Of a DNA stretch of 61,459 nucleotides, positions 32,866 to 43,291 are shown in pieces. Below the pieces are notes generated by a model, which worked only from the letters and a program-made list of their open reading frames with translations, searched no databases and was not told the origin of the DNA. The stretch comes from Symbiodinium natans. Taxonomy: Eukaryota; Sar; Dinophyceae; Suessiales; Symbiodiniaceae. The stretch lies in NCBI GenBank assembly GCA_905221605.1, contig CAJNDS010000034.1, forward strand, positions 188,001-249,459, given 5' to 3'. The translations under genes were made by a program, and so were the position numbers. How positions within the stretch are numbered: position 1 is the first letter of the stretch; every line of letters starts with the position of its first letter.

Positions 32866-33909
32866 GAACGGATGGGGACAGAGAATGATGAGAGCGCTCT
32901 CAGAAGAAAGGCCGAGCTCCTGGCGATAGCTTAGGCGCTGTAGAAGTTTGGCAGCGACCCGACCTGCCGACTCAGGATGCTCCTTGCGCCGTGCTAAAAA
33001 AAGCGACGAAATATGCGTTTCAGCGATGAGGCGCTGCTCGCGCCACTACAGTTTTGTATGGTCTTGTTCGGCAGGTAGCAAAGAAGCCAGACTAGATATG
33101 ACTAGATGAATCGAAACTTTTTTTTTACTTGTCCTGATTCTTGTGACGATTGCATGCCGTGCGTTTGCGTGGCACAAGTAGGGAGCGGCGATGTGTAGCC
33201 AGACACAGTACAACCAAGAGTATCTTGCACGTTATTGAGAGCAGACTGGCAGCAGCTTTACAACACTATGGTTGAGAGATGTGCGGTGCATGTGCGCCAG
33301 CTTTCACGGTGATGCTGGCAAAGGACACCTGCTCAAAAGCTTGTTTATTGTGCTAAGGCCGTTCAACAAGTCAACAGGTGCATGAGAGGCATGTGCGAGC
33401 TTTCGCAATCCAAGGACAATGGAGGCAATTTGGCATTTCCTGGGCTGTGCATCGATAGAGAAAGCGGACCGCGCAGTCAAGGATGCTTCAGACATGCTTC
33501 TAGACGTATATAGACTTGAGCTGAGTTATCTGTCTGTAACCTTGTTCCATGTATTGCCTTCTCTTGCCTTTTAGCCGAATGAGAAAAACAAACACATGGT
33601 CGCTTACAGTTGCTTGACCATCTCCCCACGATAGGAGTGGACAAGGTCACAGTTGCGTTGGCTGTGCACTGTCAAGGTTTACTGTCCGAGGGCTCGTGCG
33701 GTTGCTCTGTCGATGGACCAAGGCAGCTCAGTGCCTTTGAGTTTCGGCATTACCGAACGGGCTTGGAGCAAAACCAGCACAAACTGGTGGAGAGAGTCGT
33801 GAATCAGTGGGTTGCGATGCTGGTCAAGGCGGCTTATGCTGCGTGTGTGTTTGATGCTAACTGATAGGGTGCATGGTGTTACATCGCAACTTTAGTGCTG
33901 GATGCATAT
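32866..33909. other. Spacer, nothing recognised
   Basis: AT-rich intervals and short open frames only. The + frame at 33610-33864 (84 codons) might be an exon of the gene that follows but has no domain. Confidence 0.35.
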
Positions 33910-33922
33910 GTGCTCATGGCAG

Positions 33923-35050
33923 GGTGTGGTGATCACGGTCGCTGTTTCTGATGTTGATGCGGAGGAGGCTAGAGAGACTGAGGGAGAAAAGACCGTTTTT
34001 CTCGACAAAGACTTGCTCAACATGGAAATCAGTGGTGAGCTATACCCCTTGGATGCCTTGTGCCGCATGGAGATGAAGACGAAGATGATGAAAGAGTTTG
34101 CTCCGTGGATGCTAGATCTCACCTTCGATTTTGAAGAGGGAAAGACTGCGCTATCTTTCAGCTTCGAGCAAGAGCGTCACCGGCTTCAGTTTGCTCTTAT
34201 GCTGCGCATATTGCGTGCACGCAGTCCTCACTTGAAGACTCTTGATGACACGCCTCTCGTCTATGCCTAGGACTGCAACACCGGTGAGTTGGTGTTGAAT
34301 CTGTTGTAATTAGAGTGGAAGTCGCAGAGGGTGTGCAGATCTATTCGACTTCTGAGATCTTGTGATGCCGTCCCACAGGTTCGAGGTTCTGAACCATGAC
34401 CATGACGATGACGAAGATCCGGCAGTCTCGAATTTCAATAAGCTGGTCAGGACCTGTGTACCCCTCTGTTCTGTCAGCAGCGGGTGAATTCACTGTTCTT
34501 GTTGGGTTTTGCCGCTACTTCAAGCACCAAGGTCGGTTCCACTCGATTTGATGTTCAAGGAACCGGCATAACAATTATCATTAGCGTGGACACCTTGCAC
34601 ATCCACCAGCGCCTTCCGTGCAGCAACAGATACAGCTACCTGGAGCTGTTCTCAGACTACCCGCGAAGAGACAAGTTTCTCTACGCGAAGTCCCAGCAAA
34701 CCTTTGACCTTCCGAAAGAGGTTGTGCTTGGAGCTGGTGATGCCAAGAACGCCCGAAGGGAAGACGAGCATGACCAATCAGACGGGCGAAAGGGCAGCAA
34801 GGCAGATCAGAATCTCTGCACGATCAAACTTGGCTCTGACTTGAAGAATGTCAAGCTGAAGATCCCTAAAGTACCATTCACCATACGCGGCCGACTTATG
34901 GCACAGGACACATTCTTCGCCACCGTCGTGGCTGTGTTTCAGCTGGATATATCGAAAGGCCACTTGCAGGACATGCGCGAGGCAGAAGTGCCAGGAGACA
35001 AGCCGCCGAAGGTCTCAGAAGCCGAAGTGCCTTTGTTGCTCGTTCTTACA
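33923..35050 (+). CDS. Exons of an unnamed gene (possible PH-like module)
   Basis: Three exon-like segments lie in one orientation. The first begins after CATGGCAG at about 33923 (VVITVAVSDVDAEEARETEG... then FSFEQERHRLQFALMLRILRA); that last part resembles the C-terminal helix of PH-type domains (F-x-E-x2-R-R-LQFAL-LR-LR). The second follows CCCACAG at about 34379 (FEVLNHDHDDDEDPAVSNF). The third, about 34535-35030, reads TRFDVQGTGITIIISVD, then LGSDLKNVKLKIPKVPFTI and GRLMAQDTFFATVVAVFQLD. Boundaries are approximate; the gene as a whole is not identified. Confidence 0.4.
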
Positions 35051-35155
35051 TTGCAGTTGCTTGCATCACTTGTGATAGGCCGTGGACATCTAGCAAGACT
35101 TGAATTGGTTTGGTACAGTAGTAGGTCCGAGCCCTTTCCAGCCCCCTTCTGTTAA

Positions 35156-38034
35156 ATCCATCATTCACTCTTATTTTCCTTTACTACCTCGAAACCGCGT
35201 TCATGTGTTGTATCGTGTTTGTGATGAAATCCCCAAGTCGCTTAGTGTTCAGGGAGTGCTTGGGCTTTGTCAATTTAAATCGGTGCGCAAAGTTGTCCAA
35301 GGACTTTTCATAATGCGCAGCGCTTTTTCCCGAAGGCTTGAACGAGTGTACAAGCGCACACAAGTTCTGACCCAGCACAGATCTTCGGACTAAGGATAGC
35401 TCAGTTCCCATTTAAGTGAACCTAGCCAGTTGCCAACAAGGAAGCCACCGTCTGAAGCTCGTTTGGACAACTGTGCCCGTAGCCCCGGGTAATGGTCATC
35501 AAGAGCACAAACGCCGCAGAGTAGTCGTTGGGGTGTTTCCAGTCTCACCTTCACCTCCCAGTCAAACAGAACTCGGGAGAATTGGCTTCCAGCACAGTTC
35601 AAGATGCCATCGGAAGTAGCCTTTTTTCCATGTACTGCGATGGCGATGTTGTGGTCGTGCAGTCGCACTGGTAGCATGAAGCAACCGCCCCGAAGTCCAT
35701 GAAGAGCTGAGGTTCCGGTCTCGGAAGCATGCCGAGGAACCACAGCAGCTTGCAACTTTAAACGTGCGCTTTACTGGTATCTTGGCTGTCATCCAGCATA
35801 TTAGTTGGCCCTGCACGGATGTTCAGCGGTGGTCTCTGGATTCTCCAAGGCTACGTCACGGAAGAAAACACGAAGAAGAAACAGACAAATGGCGGTGGCT
35901 TCGCTGCACTGGTTTTGCCTACTTCAGTAAGATGGGCGGGCACCCGCCACATACTGTACAACGTCCAAGGCAACAACAGAGCATCCAACGAAGCAACCTG
36001 GCCGCAGTTTCGGGCGAATCCCGTGTTTCATGGTAGAGGAGCGCCGCCCACAAGATATGACGGTTGTTGGAGAATCGATTGTGCCGGCAGCTTTTGCCTA
36101 CGAGGTCGGTTCTAGCAGAGGGGAGGAGGAGGACTCGGAGGATGAACTGGAGGAGGAGGAAGAGGAGGAAGAGGAAGAAAGCGATGGCAGCGATGAGGGT
36201 GAAGGCCGAGGGCTGCAGCAAACTGTGTGTCATGGTGTTCTGACGCTGTGTCGCTGTTCCTGGCATTGTTTTCTCATGTTGGGGTCGTGTCTGTTGAGGC
36301 CAAGGAAACTCCATTGATGGTTCTGGTTCTGTTTCCAAGAGTCAGCAGTCGAGCGCCGCGACATCCAGCACATAATGCTTGGAGATGTTTGGAATCCTAT
36401 GTTTTGAAGTGCCCGTTTAAAGTAGTTCGAAGTAGTTCGAAGTAGTCACAGTCTCACCATCAACAAGGATGTAATTTGTACGCTTCCCAACCGGAGCAGG
36501 TTCTCACCAGACTCACCAGTAGCCTCTCACTGCACAGGGTGTCATCGCCTTGTGCAGATTTTCCCGTTCAGAGCATGCAAAGCATGGCTGATTCCTGTGC
36601 GAGATGTCAGAAAACGAATTTCAGTGAAAGCTTGTGGCTTTCAGACACGGGGCAGGGCTTTTTCGTTCTGTGTGTGGTGGGTTAGGTCCGCGCACTGTAG
36701 CCAAGCATGCAGTGCAGCCTCACGGCCCTATGCGTGGCTGATGCAGAGCTGCGCACACATAGCAGTCTTCATACAAAAAAAACACAATCTTATCTTGTTA
36801 CCACCAACCGATGGTAGCTGGTGAACAACAAGATACCGGAATCCTCACGCATTGCTGTGCAAGCATGGGTGGCCAACCTTCTGGCGCGCGCTTGGGAACG
36901 GGCCAAGATCAAAGCCAATCTCAGGCGACTTTGGTACCACTCAGTGCAGCGCAGCAGTTGTGAGCTCTGGCTGCGGCAGGAGGACCGATCAGACTTTGTC
37001 CTGGAGGCAACGTTGCCGCCTCCCTCCTGATAGTGGAGCTGGCTTTCATGTATCTTCAGCGAAGCCGGCTTGCATGTATCTTCAGCGAAGCCTGCAAGCA
37101 GCTTGCTAGTTCTTTGGCCTTGACTGCAGGTCGTCAACCAGACTGGGATGAAGCTTCCTGGTTGCAAGCACGCGCAGCTTGCCGGATCACCTCAAAAAGC
37201 CGCAGATCTCTGAGCATTGCGCCCGCAAAGGTTGTACAGATCTCACGTGGACCCGGGAGAGATTGCAGATTCGATTCTTGTCTGCCATGATGAGTGGAGT
37301 AGTCGCTCCCCACCACTGCACGACTGTGCGTTGCACTTTCTGGTTCAGTCACTTTTTGGTTTAGTGGTTGACTTGTGCATGCTCTGGTGAAGGTGTAGTA
37401 GAGGAAGCAAATGTTGATAATATAAAAGAAAGTAAGTGAAGTGTTGTATGAATCAGCGTCAAGTTTCCATTCGGAGTTTGTGTTGTCGCCACACTACACG
37501 GCCGAATGTTGAGAATGTTGTACAACAATGTTGTAAATGCTATGGTCCCAAAGATGCCAGTCGAGTGCAAAGTCCCAATATGGCAAGCAAGGCTCCGCAT
37601 GTTCATTGGGGCCGAAGCCTTCAAGGATCTCGTCAAACAAAACTTGCTCCACCTTTTGTGTTTGTAAATCGTGGTGCATGCTTACCGGCCAGTCAAGCTA
37701 CCCTTCTGGTGTCAGACCAAACAGCGTCCGTCCATATGCAGACCAGTGTACGTCCTTCAGCATCAGTTGAGGGGTCTCAGGTCATGCGGCAGCAGAGAGC
37801 ACATGGGAAAGTCCGTCCACCACAAAACACATCAGAAAAGTCGTCGACAATGGCCTCATTTAGCGCGCGCATGCACCAGAAGGGGCCGTGCGGCCGCAGC
37901 AGAGATGAAACATCTATTGCAGAACGCGTTATACTTCCAATAACTATCCCCCATAAAACCACATGAAACCACCAGTTTATTTAGGGGGAGACAACAAATC
38001 CATTGCGCGCGGAAACGGGGACTGCGCACCGATA
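35156..38034. other. Gene-poor stretch with short repeats
   Basis: No confident coding region. A GAG/GAA-rich run at 36118-36180 gives a poly-Glu stretch in one + frame (36030-36317). A 24-bp unit GCATGTATCTTCAGCGAAGCC is duplicated at about 37047-37095, and TTCGAAGTAG is tripled near 36420-36447. Confidence 0.4.
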
Positions 38035-38088
38035 AACCCGCTAAACCCGCTAAACCCGCTAAACCCGCTAAACCCGCTAAACCCGTGG
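38035..38088 (+). repeat. AAACCCGCT 9-bp tandem repeat
   Basis: Six near-perfect copies of TAAACCCGC. The unit differs from the telomere-like CCCTAAA by the inserted G and C, so it may be a derived telomere-like minisatellite. It lies immediately before an unremarkable region and ends in AAACCCGTGG. Confidence 0.8.
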
Positions 38089-38286
38089 CGCACCGACTGC
38101 TGAACCCGCGCCAAGAAACCTGCCGCGCACCGACCGATCCTCAACTATGTCCCTTGCTGACGGTCGCTGCCGCTGCTGACGCTCTTCGCGCTGCGTGTTG
38201 CCCAGCCAACGCCCAAGATGAACAAGAAGCCGCAGCCTCCTACGAATTCTCGAAGGTTCACATACCCAAACCACCGCCCTGAAAGA

Positions 38287-38306
38287 AAATAGGCCCGGGC
38301 CTATTT
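38287..38306. repeat. 20-bp perfect palindrome centred on CCCGGG
   Basis: AAATAGGCCCGGGCCTATTT is exactly self-complementary. It sits 15 bp before a C-rich and G-rich stretch (38330-38360) and about 100 bp before the 40-bp array. Confidence 0.8.
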
Positions 38307-38402
38307 CCGGAAACCCGGAGATGTAGGTTCGGACCCATTTTCTCGGGGGGGTCCCCCCCGCACCACACCTCTCCCAGCCCCGAACAGGGGGGAATTATGC
38401 AC

Positions 38403-38830
38403 TTGTTTTGCTTGTTGGTGCGTCGTCGCTTACTAGCTGCGGTTGTTTTGCTTCTTGGTGCGTCTTCGCTTGCTATCTGCGGTTGTTTGGCTTATGGGTG
38501 CGTCTGCGATCAGTACGTGCGGTTGTTTTGCTTATTGGTGCGTCTTCGCTTACTACGTGCGCTTGTTTTGCTTATTGGTGCGTCTTCGCTTGCTCCGTGC
38601 GGTTGATTTGCTTATTGTTGCATGGGTCTTCGCTTACTACGTGAGGTTGTTTTACTTCTCGGTGCGTCTGCGCTCTATATGCGATTGTTTTGCTTATATT
38701 GGTGCCTCTTCGCTTACTATGTGCGCTTGCTTTGCTTCCTGCTGCGTCTTCACTCTATGTGCGCTTGTTTTGCTTATTGTTGCGTCTTTGCTTACTATCT
38801 GCGGTTGTTCTGCTTGTTGGTGCGTCTTCG
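38403..38830 (+). repeat. 40-bp minisatellite, about 10-11 copies
   Basis: The unit begins TTGTTTTGCTTATTGGTGCG and continues TCTTCGCTTACTACGTGCGG. Copies differ by point changes and a few indels. Because 40 is not a multiple of three the array rotates through frames, yet long + frames remain open (38397-38606, 38408-38644, 38443-38889) and encode Leu/Val/Cys-rich hydrophobic repeats; these are most likely by-products of the absence of TAA/TAG/TGA in the unit. Confidence 0.85.
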
Positions 38831-39397
38831 ACATTACATCATTCGTTGCGTTTCAACACTTCATACATGCCGCTGTCCAAGAGTACTGATCTCACAGTCG
38901 CGCCCCAGTCAGCAAAACAATCTGAGAATGGATGCATCTGTTTCCTTGCGACACTTGCCGGGAGTCATCCTTACCATTGGCGCCCTGGATGAAAAACAAG
39001 CACTCAAGTTCGAATAGATTGTTGGCAGCTGCTGCCCGGTGTTTCTGGGAGGAAGAATGGCCGTCAGCGCCCTCATAAGCAAAACAACTGTCAGCTCTCC
39101 CCAATAATTAAGCGCAGATGAAAACCTCACTTTGTGCATGTCGTCAAGCCCCAAACCTATATAAACCCTATAACCCTATAATCCCCACACCTCAAACGCT
39201 AAGGAGCAAAGCAATTCTTTGCCCTCGGACGTCAGATGCTCTGCCTCTGAGCCAATCTCCTCCCACACCGAAAATGTTCACGTTGTACCGAATCGTCCGA
39301 AGTGCTTCATGCCGATCTGTGGAAGACTGTGCAGCGACGACAGCCAGGTGGCGTTAGCCATGCCAACTGAGTGGAGACCGCTTCCTCCCCGCCCCCC

Positions 39398-39424
39398 CCC
39401 CCCCCCCAAAAAAAAAAAAAAAAA
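39398..39424 (+). repeat. Poly-C run joined to poly-A run
   Basis: About 17 C are followed directly by about 18 A. The same C-run/A-run junction recurs at 50389-50415. The runs may be genuine or assembly-related. Confidence 0.7.
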
Positions 39425-39671
39425 GACAAAAAAACAAAGCCGATGCCCACCCTTTACAGGCTGTCTTCCTTGTCCCTGATGCTCCATGTAGTTACCGAAA
39501 ACCCGCGCGTCCTCAGACCCGATAAACCCGCCGCCGAGAAGCCGAACACCCATGCGCCCGATATCCCCCAAACCCAACAATTTAAGCGTGCTGCGAATTG
39601 ACGACCCCATGTCGGCTTAACCCGAAAAGTGTCTTGCCGTGAATATATTTAATCATCTGAGCCTTATATAA

Positions 39672-40066
39672 TCAGCGCAAAGCAGCGCAATTCAGCGCAA
39701 TTCGGCGCCGTGCAGCGCATTGCGGCGCACGCCAGGAAACACAGCGCATGCGGCGCAAATCGGCGCATTCAGCGCAAGTCGGCGCAATGCAGCGCAATTC
39801 GGCGCACTGCAGCGCAATTCGGCGCAATGCAGCTCAATTCGGCGCAATGCAGCGCAATTCGGCGCAATGCAGCGCAGTGCAGCGCATCCGGCGTGATTCA
39901 GCGCAATTCGGCGCAATGCAGCGCAGCGCAGCGCATCCGGCGTAATTCGGCGCAATTCGGCGCATTCAGCGCAATTCGGCGCAATGCAGCGCAGTGCAGC
40001 ACATCCGGCGTATTTCAGCGCAATGCGGCGCAAAGCGGCGCAGAGCGGCGCAATTCGGCGCAGAGG
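39672..40066 (+). repeat. 10-bp minisatellite (GGCGCAATTC / AGCGCAATGC)
   Basis: About 39 copies of a 10-bp unit with core GCGCAA; two alternating variants give a 20-bp higher period (AATTCGGCGC then AATGCAGCGC). The array is open in a + frame (AQFGAMQRNSAQCSAIRR) and in a minus frame (Cys/Ala/Arg-rich), both by composition. The period is close to one DNA helical turn. Confidence 0.9.
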
Positions 40067-41717
40067 ACGCGACCTTGAATCCAGTCCCGGAGCCCGCGCC
40101 CACTGAACAAATCCATGAACATTGCTTCGAGGGCATGCATGTCACTCTCTCGGAAATCCCGTCCTGGACTTCTTGTAATGACATAGAACAGGAACTCATG
40201 AAGGCTTTTCTTAGGATCGAAACCTCTCTGATTCCGGATTCAAGAAGCAAGAGCTGTTCCCTGCTTTATTGGGGCACTTTCTTACTTTCTGCTACAGCTA
40301 AAAGGGGCCCTGCTATTTTCCTGAAAAAGAGGAAGTGTCTCATTCTCAATAACCAAGTCGAAGGGTCCAGTGTTTCATTCAGAGGAGCAGGGCGACTCTT
40401 GGTTTGACATGGAGAATGTTAGAAGTTCTCTCACAGGGGTTCTCCTATCTTTGATTGCAGTTTTCTCAAGTCTGATTGGAAGCTGCAGAAGGAGGTCTCC
40501 CACCTGTAAAGATCAAGAACTTGCAAAGCAAAGAGGATGATCTAGACCTTTCCCTACGACGAACAAATTCCAGCTGCGTAAGCATGTGCTTCTCCGACCA
40601 ACGCTGCCACCAACGCTGCGGCTGTCACCTTCGTTTCGCTGGCACTGCTATCTCATTGGACTCAACGGTCGACATCTCACCCCATCTCACCTCATCTCAC
40701 CGCACTGCTGAGCTTTGCTGGGATGTCTCTCATCGTCTGAGGCTGCCCGAGGTCCTGACCTCAAGGCAAACTCTGACCGTTCAAGATGTTGGGCAGCCGG
40801 AGGCTGGACTTGCGGGGTATCAAGTTACCTGGCAGTGTGTTGTTTTTCTCGAGCTGCTGCAAGGTTTACATCAACTACATCAGCTGCAAACCTCGTCAGC
40901 CAGACCAGGACGGCCGGATACAGTTCTGACTTGGCATCGTGAAGTGTGGCTTGTTCCATGCCAAACGTTGCGAGTCTAAACTCCGTGTAATGCTTTTCTG
41001 TTGCACCATGCAAGGCCGGCATGTCACGAATACGTCGGCCAACTGAGATTCCCGAAGCTCTGCCTGTTATCCTGACGGTGTATGCTGCAGTTGTTGATGG
41101 CGGGCTGCGAGCTTCCATATTTGGGGGGGCTCACCGGCTGGAGATGGCTGCCATGTTCGATCGCCTTCCGGAGCACGGCGACAACTTACGGAAGTTGGCT
41201 TGTCGACAGGGAAGCTTGGGCGTTTGCTCCTGGAAGCAAAGCCTGGCACCGAGAAGTGCAGTGCTCACTGTCACACAACCACCGACGAGCATTTCGCAGC
41301 AACGAGCAGCTATGCTGGATGCACTGCAAAGCAGCATCCCCATAGCCGCGAAGCTGCGGGACCAAAGTTCTCCTACAAAAGATGACGCGAAGGAAGAAAG
41401 GTGTGAAGCTGTATTGGCACGGCCAGCGCCGACAGATGTAGCAAGCGCGGAACCTGACCCGCCATCGTCGCAACCTGTCAGCGCACCTTCATCGTGCCGT
41501 TCCTTGCTTGTACATGTGATCACGGTGGCCAGGGCATGTGGCATAGAGAGGGCTAGTGCATGCGTCGGTCAAGCATCATTGGACATGTGTTTTCATGTTG
41601 ATGAAAGGTTCTTCTTCAAAGAGCCAAGCCGCTGGGGCAATATTTCATACCTCGTACCGGGACAGATCGGGTCGTGGTTCGGGGACCTTTGGCCCGGATA
41701 GCCCATGAGTTGTTTGG
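40067..41717. other. Open frames without recognised domains; (CATCTCAC)n-like patch
   Basis: At 40676-40709 CATCTCAC-type repeats form the complement of the GAGATG motif that ends the LINE at 13211, so a minus-strand LINE 3' end may lie here; upstream of it on that strand (41118-40720) no RT or zinc-finger motif is recognisable. The + frame 41021-41701 (226 codons) is overlapped by a minus frame and shows no domain. Confidence 0.3.
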
Positions 41718-43291
41718 ATGTCGGTAGTAGATGCAGAGCCGCCGGCCGGGAAGCCAGGATTGAAGGTAACAAATCAGTTACATCCAATTTTCGCTGAAGA
41801 TGCTGGCACATCAGAGGCTGAAGAGATGCAGGAGACTGCAGTCATGCAGATGGCCCAAGTTGAGGAAGCTCCCAGATTCGACAGCATGGCGCCCAGCTTG
41901 GCGCTCAACAGAGAAAGGCACAGGTTATCTATTTGTGCTCTTGGAACTCAGGTGAGCTCTGTGCAAATTCTGCCCCGAGCTGCCCGCCGGCCCCGACAGT
42001 TGATGTCCCGTCCGGCAACTCCCCTTCCCGCGGGTTTGAGCGTGAATCTCAGACCGGTCACGTCGATCAAGCATCTTGGTCGGACCTTTGTCGATGCCAC
42101 GTTCAGCTCAAGTAATTTATGAAAATCAGTGAACGGTACTCTGCATGTTCTTGCTGGGCTAATGCTTACTTCAAGGCTTCAAGCATCTCTGCTCGACCGT
42201 GTTGAATTGGGTCATGTGCGGTGCAAGTAAACCCATGGAATTTGTGCGACGTGTACTGTAGTCTTTTTCCTTGCCCAGCTAAGGAGCCTTGCAATCCGTG
42301 CCCGACGCCGATCAAGAAGGCACTTCGTGAACTGACGTCACTAGCGCCTAAGGTGTTCTTGAATCCCGAAAAGGAAAGTAAGCAAGCACCCTCGGGTTGC
42401 AACTGATTGAACTTGAGACAGGATGCTCCTGGTCGATCCCGCTCTGGCGCATTGGCCTTACAAGTGCAAAAGGCCTTGAAAGAACGACAGGAAAAAGAGG
42501 AAGCCCAACGCAAGTGCGAAGAGGAGGAAGCTCTTATGAAGGTGATTCCGACCGATTTCGCTTGCTGTACCATTGCTTCGGCTCTTCTTGCTGCCTCTTG
42601 ACGCAGATAGCTTTGGAGAGATGCAGGCCAACTGCTCGGCTGTCATAGCTTCCCAAGACATTGAGTATCAGAGGCGCTTTGGCATCGCTTTGGCTGTGTT
42701 GATTTTTTTGGTGTTCCGGAGTGTTTCGGATGCATGTGAGGAGTCTTTTGCATGACCAAGTCCGGGACCTGCGGAAGGACGGAGATGCCATGCGCTTGAA
42801 CCTACATCCTGCGAACGGCAAGCAACTTGACGTTCAGGAGCATTCAAAGCTGCAAGACCTTGAGAGATCATTGTCATCAGCTTTGGACGACAGCCGGCAG
42901 CGTCGGCAAAGTGCAGAGACACGGCTCTCCAGGCAGGTTTCCTGAGGGCAAGAGAGGCATTGTCATTGGCATTGCTTGTAGCATGAACATATCGGCTTGA
43001 AGTGGATGCTGCCAACAGCTGAGGTATGGTGCGGCGCTTGGAGATTCGCCGTGGTTTTTCTGTATCGTTTGGTTCGCGCGTGATGTTTTGTTGAAGTGCC
43101 AAGCATCATCACCCCTTCCTTTCAGCACTGCAGAGTCTAAACGCAACTACTGCCAAGTCAAAGTGCTAAGAGGCGAGAATCCGCGGATCCGCGCGGAAGC
43201 TGAGAAAGCTACAGAGGAAGAAAGCGCGTTGCTTCCGGAATTGACAGATGTGTCTCGGCGGTTGGTGCACCTCAAGGACCTTTATTGCTGA
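41718..43291 (+). CDS. Exon-like segments of a coiled-coil protein
   Basis: Three + segments have coiled-coil heptad character and sit in order: about 42440-42545 (ALALQVQKALKERQEKEE, AQRKCEEEEALMK), about 42735-42940 (LLHDQVRDLRKDGDAMRL, then LQDLERSLSSALDDSRQRRQ) and about 43165-43290 (RIRAEAEKATEEESALL, PELTDVSRRLVHLKDLY). They are in different frames and separated by AT/T-rich intron-like sequence. The exact splice points are not resolved. 41718-42115 may hold an earlier exon. No family can be named. Confidence 0.35.

Noticed and set aside
37240-37290. Possible tRNA with a B-box-like GATTCGATTC
   Set aside because: No A box at the right distance and no foldable arms.
38397-39017. Hydrophobic membrane proteins in the 40-bp array
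   Set aside because: All frames are open because the repeat unit lacks stop words; the peptides are repeat by-products.
39692-40078. Cysteine- and arginine-rich proteins in the 10-bp array
   Set aside because: Opened on both strands by the repeat itself.
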